From: Bacteroidales bacterium UBA6431
Lineage (GTDB): Bacteria > Bacteroidota > Bacteroidia > Bacteroidales > UBA932
Direction: 5' to 3'
Length of the DNA stretch: 64,000 nt
Assembly: GCA_002439095.1 (NCBI GenBank)
Contig: DJOT01000033.1
Span: 1-64,000 of the forward strand
Part shown: piece after piece, positions 44,718-53,778 of the stretch
Layout of the letters: every line of letters starts with the position of its first letter
How positions within the stretch are numbered: the first letter of the stretch is position 1
Program-made: the position numbers and the translations under genes
Notes under the pieces: generated by a model
What the model saw: the letters and a program-made list of their open reading frames with translations, nothing else
What the model was told of the DNA's origin: nothing
Databases searched by the model: none

Positions 44718-44783
44718 CTTGCCGCGGTTTCAAAAATAATAAGTATCTTTGCGCCCGCGCACTCGCAAGAGAATCGCGGGCGC
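44718..44783 (+). promoter_or_regulatory. Promoter and adjoining stem-loop of the sodium-pump decarboxylase operon
   Basis: The -7 element TATCTTTG lies at 44744-44751, with a partial -33 (CTTG, 44718-44721). Starting at the last G of that element, GCGCCCGCG (44751-44759) is the exact complement of CGCGGGCGC (44775-44783), with 15 bases between. The pair could be a start-site operator or a 5' RNA stem. The V-ATPase operon has the same arrangement. Confidence 0.6.
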
Positions 44784-44794
44784 TTGAAATAATT

Positions 44795-46357
44795 ATGAGC
44801 ATACAAGAAGAGAAAATCGCAGAGCTCGTCGAAAGACGCGCCTCGGCCGCTCTCGGAGGAGGGCAGAAGCGCATTGACGCACAGCATGCCAAGGGCAAGC
44901 TTACGGCGAGAGAAAGAATCGCCAGGCTTCTCGATCCGGGCAGTTTCGAGGAGTTCGATATGTTCGTGCACCACCGCTGCACGGATTTCGGCATGGAGGC
45001 CTCGCACATCGATGGTGACGGGGTCGTAACGGGACAAGGCACAATAGACGGAAGGCTCGTCTTCGTCTTCGCCCAGGACTTCACCGTCAACGGAGGCTCC
45101 CTCTCCAAGACTATGTCGGAGAAGATCTGCAAGGTCATGGACATGGCGGTCAAGGTCGGCGCCCCGATCATCGGGCTCAACGACTCCGGCGGAGCCCGCA
45201 TCCAGGAAGGCATCGACGCCCTCGCCGGCTACGGTGAGATTTTCGAGAGGAACATCCTCGCCAGCGGTGTCGTACCGCAGATCAGCGGTATCTTCGGCCC
45301 ATGCGCCGGCGGAGCCGTCTATTCACCTGCCCTGACGGACTTCACCCTCATGGTGGAGAACACCTCATACATGTTCCTCACCGGACCTTCAGTCGTGAAG
45401 TCAGTGACCGGGGAGACCGTGGACCAGGAACAGCTCGGAGGGGCTTCAGTGCACGCCTCCAAGTCAGGAGTGGCACACTTCCGCGCGGCTTCAGAGGACG
45501 AGGGCATCGCCGATATACGCCGCCTGCTCTCCTTCATACCCCAGAACAACATGGAGAAGGCGCCGCTGCGTCCTACCTCCGACCTGGCAGGGAGAGTCGA
45601 TGACGCGCTCAACAGCATCATCCCCGACAACCCGAACAAGGCATATGACATGTACGGCGTCATCAGCAGCATAGCCGATGACGGCGACTTCTTCGAGGTC
45701 CACAAGGACTTCGCCAAGAACATCATCACAGGTTTCGCCCACATGGGAGGCAGGAGCGTAGGCATTGTGGCCAACCAGCCGCGTGTGCTCGCAGGTGTGC
45801 TTGACATCAACGCCTCACGCAAGGCGGCCCGGTTCGTCCGCTTCTGCGATGCGTTCAACATCCCTCTCGTGACGCTGGTTGACGTGCCGGGATTCCTCTG
45901 CGGCACGCAGCAGGAGTACGGCGCGATCATCACCAACGGAGCCAAGCTCCTCTACGCCTATGGGGAGGCCACCGTGCCTAAGGTCACAGTCACCCTGCGC
46001 AAGAGCTACGGCGGGGCCCATATCGTGATGAGCTGCAAGCAGCTGCGCGGTGACGTCAACTATGCATGGCCTTCTGCCAACTACGCCGTCATGGGCGCGG
46101 AAGGTGCAGTAGGCATCATCTACGGAAAGGAGCTCAAGGCCGAGACCGACCCGCAGAAGCAGGCCGCGCTCGCCGAGGAGAAGAAGAAAGAATACAACGA
46201 TCTCTTCTGCAACCCGTACCAGGCAGCGCAGAAAGGGTACATCGAGGATGTGATCGAGCCGCGCAACACCAGGTTCCGTGTGATCCGCGCCCTGGAGATG
46301 CTCGACGGCAAGCGTCAGGAAATGCCAGCCAAGAAACATGACAACCTGCCTCTTTAG
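44795..46357 (+). CDS. mmdA: Methylmalonyl-CoA decarboxylase-type carboxyltransferase, alpha subunit
   Basis: A 520-residue biotin-dependent acyl-CoA carboxyltransferase with two crotonase-like halves. Conserved sequences include [63 protein letters not shown] and [16 protein letters not shown]. In a cluster with a membrane beta subunit and a delta subunit it moves the carboxyl group from methylmalonyl-CoA to carrier biotin. Glutaconyl-CoA or malonyl-CoA as substrate cannot be ruled out. It is the first gene of the operon. Confidence 0.93.
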   Translation: MSIQEEKIAELVERRASAALGGGQKRIDAQHAKGKLTARERIARLLDPGSFEEFDMFVHHRCTDFGMEASHIDGDGVVTGQGTIDGRLVFVFAQDFTVNGGSLSKTMSEKICKVMDMAVKVGAPIIGLNDSGGARIQEGIDALAGYGEIFERNILASGVVPQISGIFGPCAGGAVYSPALTDFTLMVENTSYMFLTGPSVVKSVTGETVDQEQLGGASVHASKSGVAHFRAASEDEGIADIRRLLSFIPQNNMEKAPLRPTSDLAGRVDDALNSIIPDNPNKAYDMYGVISSIADDGDFFEVHKDFAKNIITGFAHMGGRSVGIVANQPRVLAGVLDINASRKAARFVRFCDAFNIPLVTLVDVPGFLCGTQQEYGAIITNGAKLLYAYGEATVPKVTVTLRKSYGGAHIVMSCKQLRGDVNYAWPSANYAVMGAEGAVGIIYGKELKAETDPQKQAALAEEKKKEYNDLFCNPYQAAQKGYIEDVIEPRNTRFRVIRALEMLDGKRQEMPAKKHDNLPL

Positions 46358-46748
46358 TCTCCTCACCTCGGGTTCGGACAGGATGGCCCAGACCGACCCG
46401 CACGGATGGACGCTCACGCTCATAAGCGTGGCGGTGGTTTTTCTGGCCCTGATCATCCTGTACTTCATCTACAGCTTCTCGGGGGCCATCTTCTCCGGGA
46501 AGATATCCTTCAAGCGTGCGCCGAAAGCCACGAAGACCTCTCCCGATGCCGAAGTGGCTGCAGCCATCGCACTCGCTCTCCAGGCCGGGTGCAGTTCTGA
46601 CGACGAGATAGCCGCAGTGACAGCCCTCTGCCTTTACCTTGGGGAGAGCGTCCACGATGTGGAGAGCGGAGTAATCACAATAAAGCACAATCCAGCCTCA
46701 GCATGGAGCGGGGCCCAGTTCAACTTCAGAAAACAAATAAGGAAATGA
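46338..46748 (+). CDS. mmdD: Decarboxylase delta subunit (OadG/MmdD-like)
   Basis: A 136-residue small membrane protein. One membrane segment (about 26-48, [20 protein letters not shown]) is followed by a cytoplasmic tail that ends in a segment reading [19 protein letters not shown]. Such subunits hold the complex together and bind the carboxyltransferase. The start at 46338 overlaps mmdA by 20 bases; M16 at 46383 is an alternative and would still keep the membrane helix. Confidence 0.82.
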   Translation: MTTCLFSLLTSGSDRMAQTDPHGWTLTLISVAVVFLALIILYFIYSFSGAIFSGKISFKRAPKATKTSPDAEVAAAIALALQAGCSSDDEIAAVTALCLYLGESVHDVESGVITIKHNPASAWSGAQFNFRKQIRK

Positions 46749-47173
46749 AAGAATACAAGTTCAAGATCAACGGCAAAGAATACAATGTTGCCGTAGCCGG
46801 CGTGGAAGGCAACGACGCCAGCGTCACAGTCAATGGTGTCTCCTACAACGTGGAGATTGAAGGCGGAGCACCGGCAGTGCAGGCGGCACCTGCCGTACAG
46901 GCCGCAGCCCCTGCGGCAGCCGCCCCGGCATCAGCCCCTGCTGCTGCCACGAAAGCCGGCGGCAAGGACATCGTCTCACCTCTTCCGGGAGTGATTATCA
47001 GCGTTGATGTCAAGGAAGGGCAGGCAGTGAAGCGCGGCCAGAAGGTTGCCGTGATCGAGGCCATGAAAATGGAAAACGAGATCCTCTCCGATGTGGACGG
47101 CACAGTGACCGCTATCCATGTCTCCAAGGGAGATTCAGTGCTTGAGGACGCCAAAATAGTGACCATCGGCTAA
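46745..47173 (+). CDS. mmdC: Biotin carboxyl carrier subunit of the decarboxylase
   Basis: A 142-residue carrier. An N-terminal domain ([17 protein letters not shown]) is joined by an alanine/proline-rich flexible linker (about 40-80) to a biotinyl domain with the biotinylated lysine in VIEAMKMENEIL. The ATGA overlap with mmdD sets the start. It shuttles the carboxyl group to the membrane subunit. Confidence 0.95.
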   Translation: MKEYKFKINGKEYNVAVAGVEGNDASVTVNGVSYNVEIEGGAPAVQAAPAVQAAAPAAAAPASAPAAATKAGGKDIVSPLPGVIISVDVKEGQAVKRGQKVAVIEAMKMENEILSDVDGTVTAIHVSKGDSVLEDAKIVTIG

Positions 47174-48315
47174 TGGAGAACGTCATAGACAGCCTGCAGC
47201 AGTTCTGGCAGTTCACGGGATTTGCCAACTGCACTTGGCAGCATCTGGTGATGATCCTGATAGGCCTGGTGTTCATCACGCTCGGCATTGTCAAGAAATG
47301 GGAGCCGCTTCTGCTTGTCCCTATCGGCTTCGGAATGATCATCGGCAACATCCCTCTCCCTATGGGGATGAATGTCAGCATCTACGAAGAAGGCTCCGTG
47401 CTCAACATCCTCTATCAGGGTGTGCGTCAGGGCTGGTATCCGCCGCTCATTTTCCTCGGTATCGGGGCGATGACGGATTTCTCGGCCCTCATATCACAGC
47501 CGCGCCTGATCCTCATCGGAGCAGCAGCACAGCTGGGCATCTTCGGAGCTTATGTACTGGCTCTCGCCATGGGTTTCGCCCCTAACGAAGCCGGAGCCAT
47601 CGGAATCATCGGTGGAGCAGACGGCCCTACCGCAATATTCCTCAGCTCAAAGCTTGCCCCGGAACTCATGGGCGCCATCGCAGTGTCAGCCTACTCATAC
47701 ATGGCTCTGGTGCCAGTTATACAGAAACCGATAATGCTCCTGCTCACCACTAAGAAAGAGCGTCTCATCAGGATGAACAAGCCACGTACGGTAAGCCAGA
47801 AGGAGAAGATCATCTTCCCGATCATCGGCTTCATCTGCACTGCGTTTATCGTCCCTTCAGGATTGCCGCTCCTCGGCATGCTCTTCTTCGGTAACCTGCT
47901 CAAGGAGAGCGGTGTGACCAAGAGACTCGCCACTACCGTAAGCGGTCCGCTCATCGACGTGGTGACCACCCTTATCGGCGTAACCGTAGGCGCTTCGACA
48001 CAGGCTGACGTGTTCCTGACCGGCAACTCGGTCAAGATCTTCGCCCTTGGTCTCATCTCTTTCGTCATCGCCACTTTCGGCGGCGTATGCTTCGCCAAGC
48101 TGATGAACCTCTTCCTTCCGGAGGGCAAGAAGATCAACCCTCTCATCGGCAACGCAGGAGTATCAGCCGTGCCTGATGCGGCCCGTGTCTCCGAGACCGT
48201 CGGTCTCGAGGCGGATCCGTCCAACCACCTGCTCACCCACGCAATGGCTCCAAATGTGGCCGGCGTGATCGGTTCTGCAGTGGCCGCCGGCATCCTCCTC
48301 GGCTTCCTCGGATAG
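47173..48315 (+). CDS. mmdB: Sodium-pumping decarboxylase membrane subunit beta
   Basis: A 380-residue inner-membrane protein with about ten hydrophobic segments, which decarboxylates carboxybiotin and exports sodium. Family sequences include IGAMTDFSALISQPRL, IGIIGGADGPTAIFLSSKLAPEL (containing the sodium-binding aspartate of GGADGPT) and NPLIGNAGVSAVPDAARV. The start overlaps the mmdC stop by one base. This subunit defines the complex as a primary sodium pump. Confidence 0.95.
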   Translation: MENVIDSLQQFWQFTGFANCTWQHLVMILIGLVFITLGIVKKWEPLLLVPIGFGMIIGNIPLPMGMNVSIYEEGSVLNILYQGVRQGWYPPLIFLGIGAMTDFSALISQPRLILIGAAAQLGIFGAYVLALAMGFAPNEAGAIGIIGGADGPTAIFLSSKLAPELMGAIAVSAYSYMALVPVIQKPIMLLLTTKKERLIRMNKPRTVSQKEKIIFPIIGFICTAFIVPSGLPLLGMLFFGNLLKESGVTKRLATTVSGPLIDVVTTLIGVTVGASTQADVFLTGNSVKIFALGLISFVIATFGGVCFAKLMNLFLPEGKKINPLIGNAGVSAVPDAARVSETVGLEADPSNHLLTHAMAPNVAGVIGSAVAAGILLGFLG

Positions 48316-48322
48316 TGCAGGA

Positions 48323-49477
48323 ATGTTCGAGCTAAGGGCTGCAATATACCTTGTCAGCGGAAGCGGAAGCCTCCTGCTCGGGGTGATGCTCCTTGCTCTC
48401 AAGTCCTATCCCGACACAGGCAACAGGACTTACCTGACCATCAAGAAATATTTGGCATATACAGCATTCTTCGACGTCTTCATCGACGCGATGATGCTGT
48501 ATATGATTTATAGGGGTGAGGCATACCATCTGCTTGATGTCTTCGCACTGCCAACGGCCTATTATTGTCAACTATTCTTTTTGTCGTTTGTCGCGTTGAC
48601 ACTGGTCCGCAGCGATATCAATTACAAACGCTATCTCAAATGGGCAATTCACCCCCTCGCGACACTGTTCCTGTTGTTCTGGGGAGGATTCGCTGTTTTC
48701 TACTTCCGCAACAGCGGCATGATGCTGCCGCTGATTGCCGGATACTGCCGGACGGGGTGGGCTCTCACCATCTCGGGTATCATCCATGTTATCCTCATAG
48801 TGGAGATCATCGGATGCTTTGTCTGGATGAGCATAGCGGCAAGGCGATATATGCGCAAAGTTGAGAACTTCTATTCCGGAGATGATGTAGAAAAAGGCAG
48901 TAAGGTCAACATATTCATAATAATCTACTTCACATTCTTTATCATCACCGCAGGAGACATGTTTCTGAGAGACGAGGCGCTCGACTCGACATTCATGATC
49001 ATAAAGTCCGCCCTTGGCACGGCAACAACCATTTTCATATTCAACATGAGTCCGTTCTTCTTGAGCACTGGCCGTAAGATGAGCGGATACAAGATCAGCG
49101 GAGAAGAAACGGCGGAGGACAAGAAACAGGAAGAAAGCATCGGCAGCGCAGTACAGCGGTGGGAAGACTCCGAAGATAAACCGTACCTCAAAGAAGGCCT
49201 CGTCCTCTCCGATGTAGCGGATGAGCTCGGGATAAGTTATCTGCAGCTGTCATACTACCTCAACCACCATCTCGGAGTCAATTTCAATTCCTGGATCAAC
49301 CGTCTCCGCATCGGAGAAGCCAAGCGGATAATAGAAGCTGAACCGCAGACGCAAATATCAGATGTGGCCTACAGGTCGGGGTTTTCTGACCTTACAATCT
49401 TCTCCCGCAACTTCAAAAAGGAGGAAGGGATCACCGCAAGCGCCTTCCGCAAAAAAATTTCAGATACTGCCCTGTAA
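48323..49477 (+). CDS. Membrane-anchored AraC-family regulator, copy 1
   Basis: A 384-residue protein with six or seven membrane segments in the first 245 residues (LLLGVMLLAL, FFDVFIDAMMLYMIY, FFLSFVALTLV, LATLFLLFWGGFAVFYF and others) and a cytoplasmic C-terminal AraC helix-turn-helix domain (about 285-380) with LSDVADELGISYLQLSYYLN and ISDVAYRSGFSDLTIFSRNFKK. A membrane sensor joined directly to an AraC output domain suggests an envelope or ion signal. It starts 7 bases after mmdB, probably read through from the pump operon. It is paralogous to the next gene, and both precede the fimbrial genes. Confidence 0.85.
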   Translation: MFELRAAIYLVSGSGSLLLGVMLLALKSYPDTGNRTYLTIKKYLAYTAFFDVFIDAMMLYMIYRGEAYHLLDVFALPTAYYCQLFFLSFVALTLVRSDINYKRYLKWAIHPLATLFLLFWGGFAVFYFRNSGMMLPLIAGYCRTGWALTISGIIHVILIVEIIGCFVWMSIAARRYMRKVENFYSGDDVEKGSKVNIFIIIYFTFFIITAGDMFLRDEALDSTFMIIKSALGTATTIFIFNMSPFFLSTGRKMSGYKISGEETAEDKKQEESIGSAVQRWEDSEDKPYLKEGLVLSDVADELGISYLQLSYYLNHHLGVNFNSWINRLRIGEAKRIIEAEPQTQISDVAYRSGFSDLTIFSRNFKKEEGITASAFRKKISDTAL

Positions 49478-49526
49478 TTGTGCAGAGAGCCCGTAAATGT
49501 GGCGAATCATACCGGACAGACCCTCC

Positions 49527-49554
49527 TTTTGACTTTTTTTTGACAAAAAAGTCA
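49527..49554. promoter_or_regulatory. Inverted AAAAAAGTCA sites upstream of AraC copy 2
   Basis: The complement of AAAAAAAGTCAAAA (49527-49541) and AAAAAAGTCA (49545-49554) lie head to head, and the pair can also fold as a hairpin. The same GTCA-ended A-tract recurs as direct repeats before the fimbrillin gene, which suggests a shared regulator site. Confidence 0.45.
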
Positions 49555-49613
49555 TCGCAGTCATGGATGTATTTGACGATTTTTGCACTGCACAATCGGA
49601 ACAGCCAACACCA

Positions 49614-50486
49614 ATGACATTCGCCACAGCAGTACACTTGATCAGAGGCCGCGTCAGTCTTCTACTGGCGGTGCTGCTGATTGCGTTGAAGCAGAATCCA
49701 GCAGGCGTCAGGCGCTATCGTGATGCAAGAAGATGCATCATCGGAACAGCGATGGTCAATGTCGTGGTGGACTGCCTGTCGGCCGCGGCAGACTTCAGCG
49801 GGAACAGAATCTCGCACCTAATCGACGGCACTATAGTTCCGCTAGCATATATAGCACAAGCAATACTTCTCGGGGTTGCCGTCTCCATCATGCTCAAAGA
49901 CGGCAAGACAGCCAACACGCGCCACTTTGCGGTTTTCTATGCCGCTTTCTTGGCGCTCTCCGCCGCCTGCGTACTGACACCGGAAGAGGGTGCCTGGCAG
50001 GTCCTCCTCCTGCTCAGGACCGCAACCCTCGCCGGTTGCACAATCACATTTCTCAATAGGCATAACACTCTAACAGCGCAGGATACACAAGTCCAGGCAT
50101 CGGCCGATACAATTCCTCAGATCCAGAACTCTGGAGTACTCTCAGCCATGCAAAGTTGGGCACGCAGAGCAGACAAGCCATACCTCAAAGAAAGTCTCAC
50201 AATCTCAGAAGTATCATCGCAGATAGGCATCAGCATGACCCAGATTTCTTTCGCACTCAACCATTCTCTAGGCATCAACTTCAATACTTGGATCAACCGC
50301 CTCCGGATCAACGAGGCTAAACACCAGATAGAAGCCGACCCTGACATCCAGATATCCGATGTGGCCTTCAAGTCCGGCTTTTCAGACATAGCAGTGTTCT
50401 CCAGAAATTTCAAGAAACTCGAAGGAGTGACCGCCACAGAATTTAAGAGGCAGAAGGCCATGGAAGCACGTCAGAAGCATTTTTGA
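49614..50486 (+). CDS. Membrane-anchored AraC-family regulator, copy 2
   Basis: A 290-residue shorter paralog of copy 1. From M at 49614, TFATAVHLIRGRVSLLLAVLLIALKQ aligns with the N-terminus of copy 1, which is why I prefer this to the ATG at 49563. Four or five membrane segments precede an AraC domain (about 190-285) almost identical in layout: SWARRADKPYLKESLTISEVSSQIGIS and ISDVAFKSGFSDIAVFSRNFKKLEG. The loss of about 95 residues is in the sensor half. It lies 127 bases upstream of the fimbrillin gene and is a likely direct regulator of it. Confidence 0.83.
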   Translation: MTFATAVHLIRGRVSLLLAVLLIALKQNPAGVRRYRDARRCIIGTAMVNVVVDCLSAAADFSGNRISHLIDGTIVPLAYIAQAILLGVAVSIMLKDGKTANTRHFAVFYAAFLALSAACVLTPEEGAWQVLLLLRTATLAGCTITFLNRHNTLTAQDTQVQASADTIPQIQNSGVLSAMQSWARRADKPYLKESLTISEVSSQIGISMTQISFALNHSLGINFNTWINRLRINEAKHQIEADPDIQISDVAFKSGFSDIAVFSRNFKKLEGVTATEFKRQKAMEARQKHF

Positions 50487-50498
50487 CGATTCAATTTA

Positions 50499-50552
50499 GA
50501 AAAAGTCAAATTTATCATCTCCATTTTGGCAGAAAAAATCGGAAAAAGTCAA
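50499..50552 (+). promoter_or_regulatory. Direct GAAAAAGTCAA repeats upstream of the fimbrial operon
   Basis: GAAAAAGTCAA occurs at 50499-50509 and 50542-50552, spaced 43 bp (about four helical turns), 62 bases before the fimbrillin ATG. Direct repeats on one face of the helix are usual for AraC-type activators. No consensus -7 element is visible between the repeats and the gene, as expected of an activator-dependent promoter. Confidence 0.5.
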
Positions 50553-50613
50553 GTAAGATGACTGCACTTACACCATATTCGCGCCACAAAACCGCTTAAA
50601 TATCATATCGAAT

Positions 50614-51819
50614 ATGAACAAGACTGTTATCATTTCCGGAATCGGACTTGCAGCGGCAGCAATGTTCTCCGCCTGCACGAAAAACGAAGTTGTCAGCATA
50701 GCTGACGCTCCACAGAAAATATCATTTAGCCCGCTCACAGGCAAACTCTCCACAAAGGCGCTGCTTGACGGCTCGACCTACAAGTCTACAGACCCGTCTT
50801 TCGGTGTTTTCGGATATTATTTGCCGGAAGGGTCCACTTGGAACACTAATTATGGCGCAGCTACTCTATATGTACCCGAAAGCGAAGTCACAAACAACGG
50901 GAAGAGCACAGGTTACGCATGGACTACGGCTACTCCATATTATTGGCCAAAGACCGGTGGAATCACTTTCTTCGCCTATAGCCCGTATAATTATCAGGAA
51001 GCCGCTGGCGGAAAATTGCCGGTCACTCCAACAGTGAATGGGCTTGTCATAGGCCACTATACTCCAGACGAGTATGACGTGGACGCACATCAGAATACCG
51101 ATCTGCTTGTCGCAGATGTACAGAAAGATGTCCACGGCAATAACGTAACCGCCGATGGATATAATGGAGTACCTGTGATCTTCCGACACAAACTTTCCCA
51201 AATAGTAAGGTTGAGTTTCGGCACAGTTGACAAGAGTGGTGCCGCAAAAGACTATGCTAATGGACATGACGGCTCCACAGAGAAGCCTTATCAAGCCGGA
51301 GATGTAACATTCGAGCTCCTCAAAGTCAAGCTCAACAGCCTCGCCACTAAGGGAATATATACTTATGACGCGCAAACCCTCGTTCATGAGGGCTGGACGA
51401 TAAATGCGTCAACTGGAGCCAAAGACTACACTTGGTATGACGAAACAGACGGCACACCGGATAAATTCAACAACATTCCGTTGAGTTTTGATTTCAATGA
51501 CAAACATACCGCGAATCCCAATGATTATCTTCTTGTGCTCCCTCAACCGCTCCAGAACACACCTAATGGGCAGCAAAGCACAACTCCTCGCTTTGAAATC
51601 CAGTATCGGGTCAACACCTATACCGATGCTACCAATTTCTCAAGCGAGATTGTCAATACCACCATCAATCTCCATGCTCTCCATGGCTCGTCTTCAGAAA
51701 GCCTTGAGATGAACAAGAAGATCAGTTACAACTTCAGGGTCAGCCTTGAAGATCAACAGATATACTGGGCTCCATCAATTGTGAATTGGGAGCCTGAAGA
51801 TTTCGAAAAGCAATTCTAA
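50614..51819 (+). CDS. Fimbrillin-family (Mfa1/FimA-like) lipoprotein
   Basis: A 401-residue structural pilin candidate. The signal peptide ends in the lipobox FSAC (C21), followed by KNEVVSI and family features: FGVFGYYLPEGSTW, TPYYWPKTGGITFFAYSPYN and PVIFRHKLSQIVRL. In Bacteroidota such proteins are lipidated, moved to the surface, cut by an arginine-specific protease and polymerized by strand exchange. The shorter C-terminal tail ending WEPEDFEKQF suits a polymerizing subunit. It is the first gene of the fimbrial operon. Confidence 0.85.
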   Translation: MNKTVIISGIGLAAAAMFSACTKNEVVSIADAPQKISFSPLTGKLSTKALLDGSTYKSTDPSFGVFGYYLPEGSTWNTNYGAATLYVPESEVTNNGKSTGYAWTTATPYYWPKTGGITFFAYSPYNYQEAAGGKLPVTPTVNGLVIGHYTPDEYDVDAHQNTDLLVADVQKDVHGNNVTADGYNGVPVIFRHKLSQIVRLSFGTVDKSGAAKDYANGHDGSTEKPYQAGDVTFELLKVKLNSLATKGIYTYDAQTLVHEGWTINASTGAKDYTWYDETDGTPDKFNNIPLSFDFNDKHTANPNDYLLVLPQPLQNTPNGQQSTTPRFEIQYRVNTYTDATNFSSEIVNTTINLHALHGSSSESLEMNKKISYNFRVSLEDQQIYWAPSIVNWEPEDFEKQF

Positions 51820-51896
51820 TCGCTGTTTTTCCAAACTCTAACCTGTCTATGAACGCAGTGTGCTCCGGCTGTGACTCGGAAAACTGGAGCAATATG

Positions 51897-51924
51897 CTTA
51901 TGGGAGAGTGACATCTCCCATAAG
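51897..51924 (+). promoter_or_regulatory. Strong hairpin before the tandem fimbrillin gene
   Basis: Perfect 11-bp arms CTTATGGGAGA (51897-51907) and TCTCCCATAAG (51914-51924) with a 6-base loop, ending 4 bases before the ATG at 51929. No T run follows. It could lower translation of the minor subunits or protect the 3' end of a fimbrillin-only transcript. Confidence 0.65.
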
Positions 51925-51928
51925 TGCT

Positions 51929-53776
51929 ATGAAAATAATCCGGCAAATGCTGCCTGTGGCAGTGATCCTTATGGCCGTAGCCTGTGTCAAAAACGAGCCC
52001 GGCGATCATGCGGAGGAGCGGACGATAACCTGGTCGCCCGCTCCGCTGCGCTCATCCGCCAATACCAAGGCGGAATACACAGATTTCCCGACAGACCGGA
52101 GTTTCGGCGCCAGCGCCTGGTATCTTCCTGCCGGCAAGAAGTGGGCGACGGACGCGGATGCCGCACAAGGCCATTTCCTCAACACAGAGATAATCTACAA
52201 CGGAAGCGTATGGACATCCCGAATTCCGCAGTACTGGCCAAGCACCGGCAGCTTAAGCATCTTTGCGTGGGCACCGTTTTCCGTCAAAGGTCTCAAGTGT
52301 GACAAAGGCGGGATCAGCATCACAGGACACACCATGCAGGCCACACCGGGATATGAAGGGACCGACATCCTTGTCGCGGACCCCATGACAGACCAGAGCC
52401 GCGGCACCGACAACGGCAGCATACCCGTCGTATTCCGCCATATCCTATGCTCAGTCCGCTTCACAGCCAAATTGAGTTCGGCCAGCGAAAACAGAAGCTA
52501 TACCATCAACCAGGTAGATCTGTCCGGCATCTACACCAGTGCCGACTTTGCAGACGGCGACTGGAGCAGTTGGGGCACCGAGGCATCCTACAGCTACACA
52601 CCATCTGAGCCGGTGCAACTCAACACCGGAGAGCAGGTAATCTTCCCGAGGACAATGTTCATCCCGCAGCACACCTATCAGGACACGAGAGCCGACAGAC
52701 CGAGGCTGACCATACACTACACGGCGACAGACTCAAACTCCAGCATATCATCCGGACAGTTTGACCTCTACCTCTACCGCAAGGGCACCGATCTGGCAGC
52801 TTGGGGACAGGGCAAGGCAGTCACATATTGCCTCAGCATCAACCCCGAAGATGATTATATTGACTTCGATGCCTCCGCAGGAGGTTGGCAGGGCGAAAGC
52901 GGAGTCGACATCTCTTTTGAAAGTACTGCCACTAAAGCCGGGAACACTCTTGTAGGCGACGCGGACCTTAAGCAGGCCCCGTTCGGCATATTCGGATACA
53001 AATACGAAAGCGGAGGCGTCAACCTCTCACAGGTGTTCGAAAGCTCTTCCGCACAGAAAGTGGAGTACGGGACGTCCGGGTGGACATACAGCCCTAAAAG
53101 GAAATGGGAAGCCAAACTCTACATATTCCGCGCATTCTGGCCTTATGATGCGGAGATTAATTCCGGGTCCGACGCCATGAGACTGGCCATCGACTACAGC
53201 ACCGCACGGGACAGCCATGACCTGATGGTCTCATTCAACACCAGAGACCGCGCCAATGAGGGAATCGCTCCTGTCAAGATGGAATTCCGACATGCGCTTT
53301 CAGCTCTGCGCTTCCAGGTCAAATTCAAAGAAGGAGAAGAGACCGACAACCTTACAAAGTTTTACCTCAAAGGCATATATCCTGTGGGCACAATGTTCTA
53401 CGGCAACGAGACAGACACATTTGAAGAGGGAGGCATAATCTGGAAGACCAACATGTTCGACCCTGATGGAGAAAACCTCCTGTGGGAAGGATCCAAGCCA
53501 TTCTCCGCGACAGAGACGGCCACCGTATATGACGGTGATGGCCTGATGTTCATCATCCCGCAGACCCTTTCGGCATCAACGGACAGGACTGCAAGCCTCA
53601 ACTTCTACACAGAAAAGGCCGGAGACGCTCTGCACGCCTACGACTTCCCCAAGGCCACGCTGCTGCCCGGCAAGATTTACACCTACACCATCTCGCTAGA
53701 CAAAAGCAATATACAGATTTCCGTAGACATCGAAGACTGGAACACGATCCAGTCCAACACTGACATAAACCTGTAG
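51929..53776 (+). CDS. Tandem-fimbrillin lipoprotein with two Mfa-like modules
   Basis: A 615-residue lipoprotein (lipobox VAC, cysteine at about residue 19). It contains two fimbrillin-type units in one chain. Module 1 (about 30-320) has FGASAWYLPAGKKW, IPQYWPSTGSLSIFAWAPF and VVFRHILCSVRFTAKL. Module 2 (about 325-615) has APFGIFGYKYESGG, YIFRAFWPYDAEI and MEFRHALSALRFQVKF. The double F/PVxFRHxL pattern is the basis of the call. Start M at 51929 gives the signal peptide. It is probably a minor or adaptor subunit of the pilus. Confidence 0.8.
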   Translation: MKIIRQMLPVAVILMAVACVKNEPGDHAEERTITWSPAPLRSSANTKAEYTDFPTDRSFGASAWYLPAGKKWATDADAAQGHFLNTEIIYNGSVWTSRIPQYWPSTGSLSIFAWAPFSVKGLKCDKGGISITGHTMQATPGYEGTDILVADPMTDQSRGTDNGSIPVVFRHILCSVRFTAKLSSASENRSYTINQVDLSGIYTSADFADGDWSSWGTEASYSYTPSEPVQLNTGEQVIFPRTMFIPQHTYQDTRADRPRLTIHYTATDSNSSISSGQFDLYLYRKGTDLAAWGQGKAVTYCLSINPEDDYIDFDASAGGWQGESGVDISFESTATKAGNTLVGDADLKQAPFGIFGYKYESGGVNLSQVFESSSAQKVEYGTSGWTYSPKRKWEAKLYIFRAFWPYDAEINSGSDAMRLAIDYSTARDSHDLMVSFNTRDRANEGIAPVKMEFRHALSALRFQVKFKEGEETDNLTKFYLKGIYPVGTMFYGNETDTFEEGGIIWKTNMFDPDGENLLWEGSKPFSATETATVYDGDGLMFIIPQTLSASTDRTASLNFYTEKAGDALHAYDFPKATLLPGKIYTYTISLDKSNIQISVDIEDWNTIQSNTDINL

Positions 53777-53778
53777 AG

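Noticed and set aside
44709..44733. GC hairpin after the DUF4301 gene as a terminator
   Set aside because: The stem is only about five pairs and is followed by TTTC instead of a T run, so I did not list it as a terminator.
50553..50613. A consensus -7 element for the fimbrillin gene
   Set aside because: The best match, TATTCGCG, departs too far from TAnnTTTG to call; an activator-dependent promoter may be present but cannot be placed.
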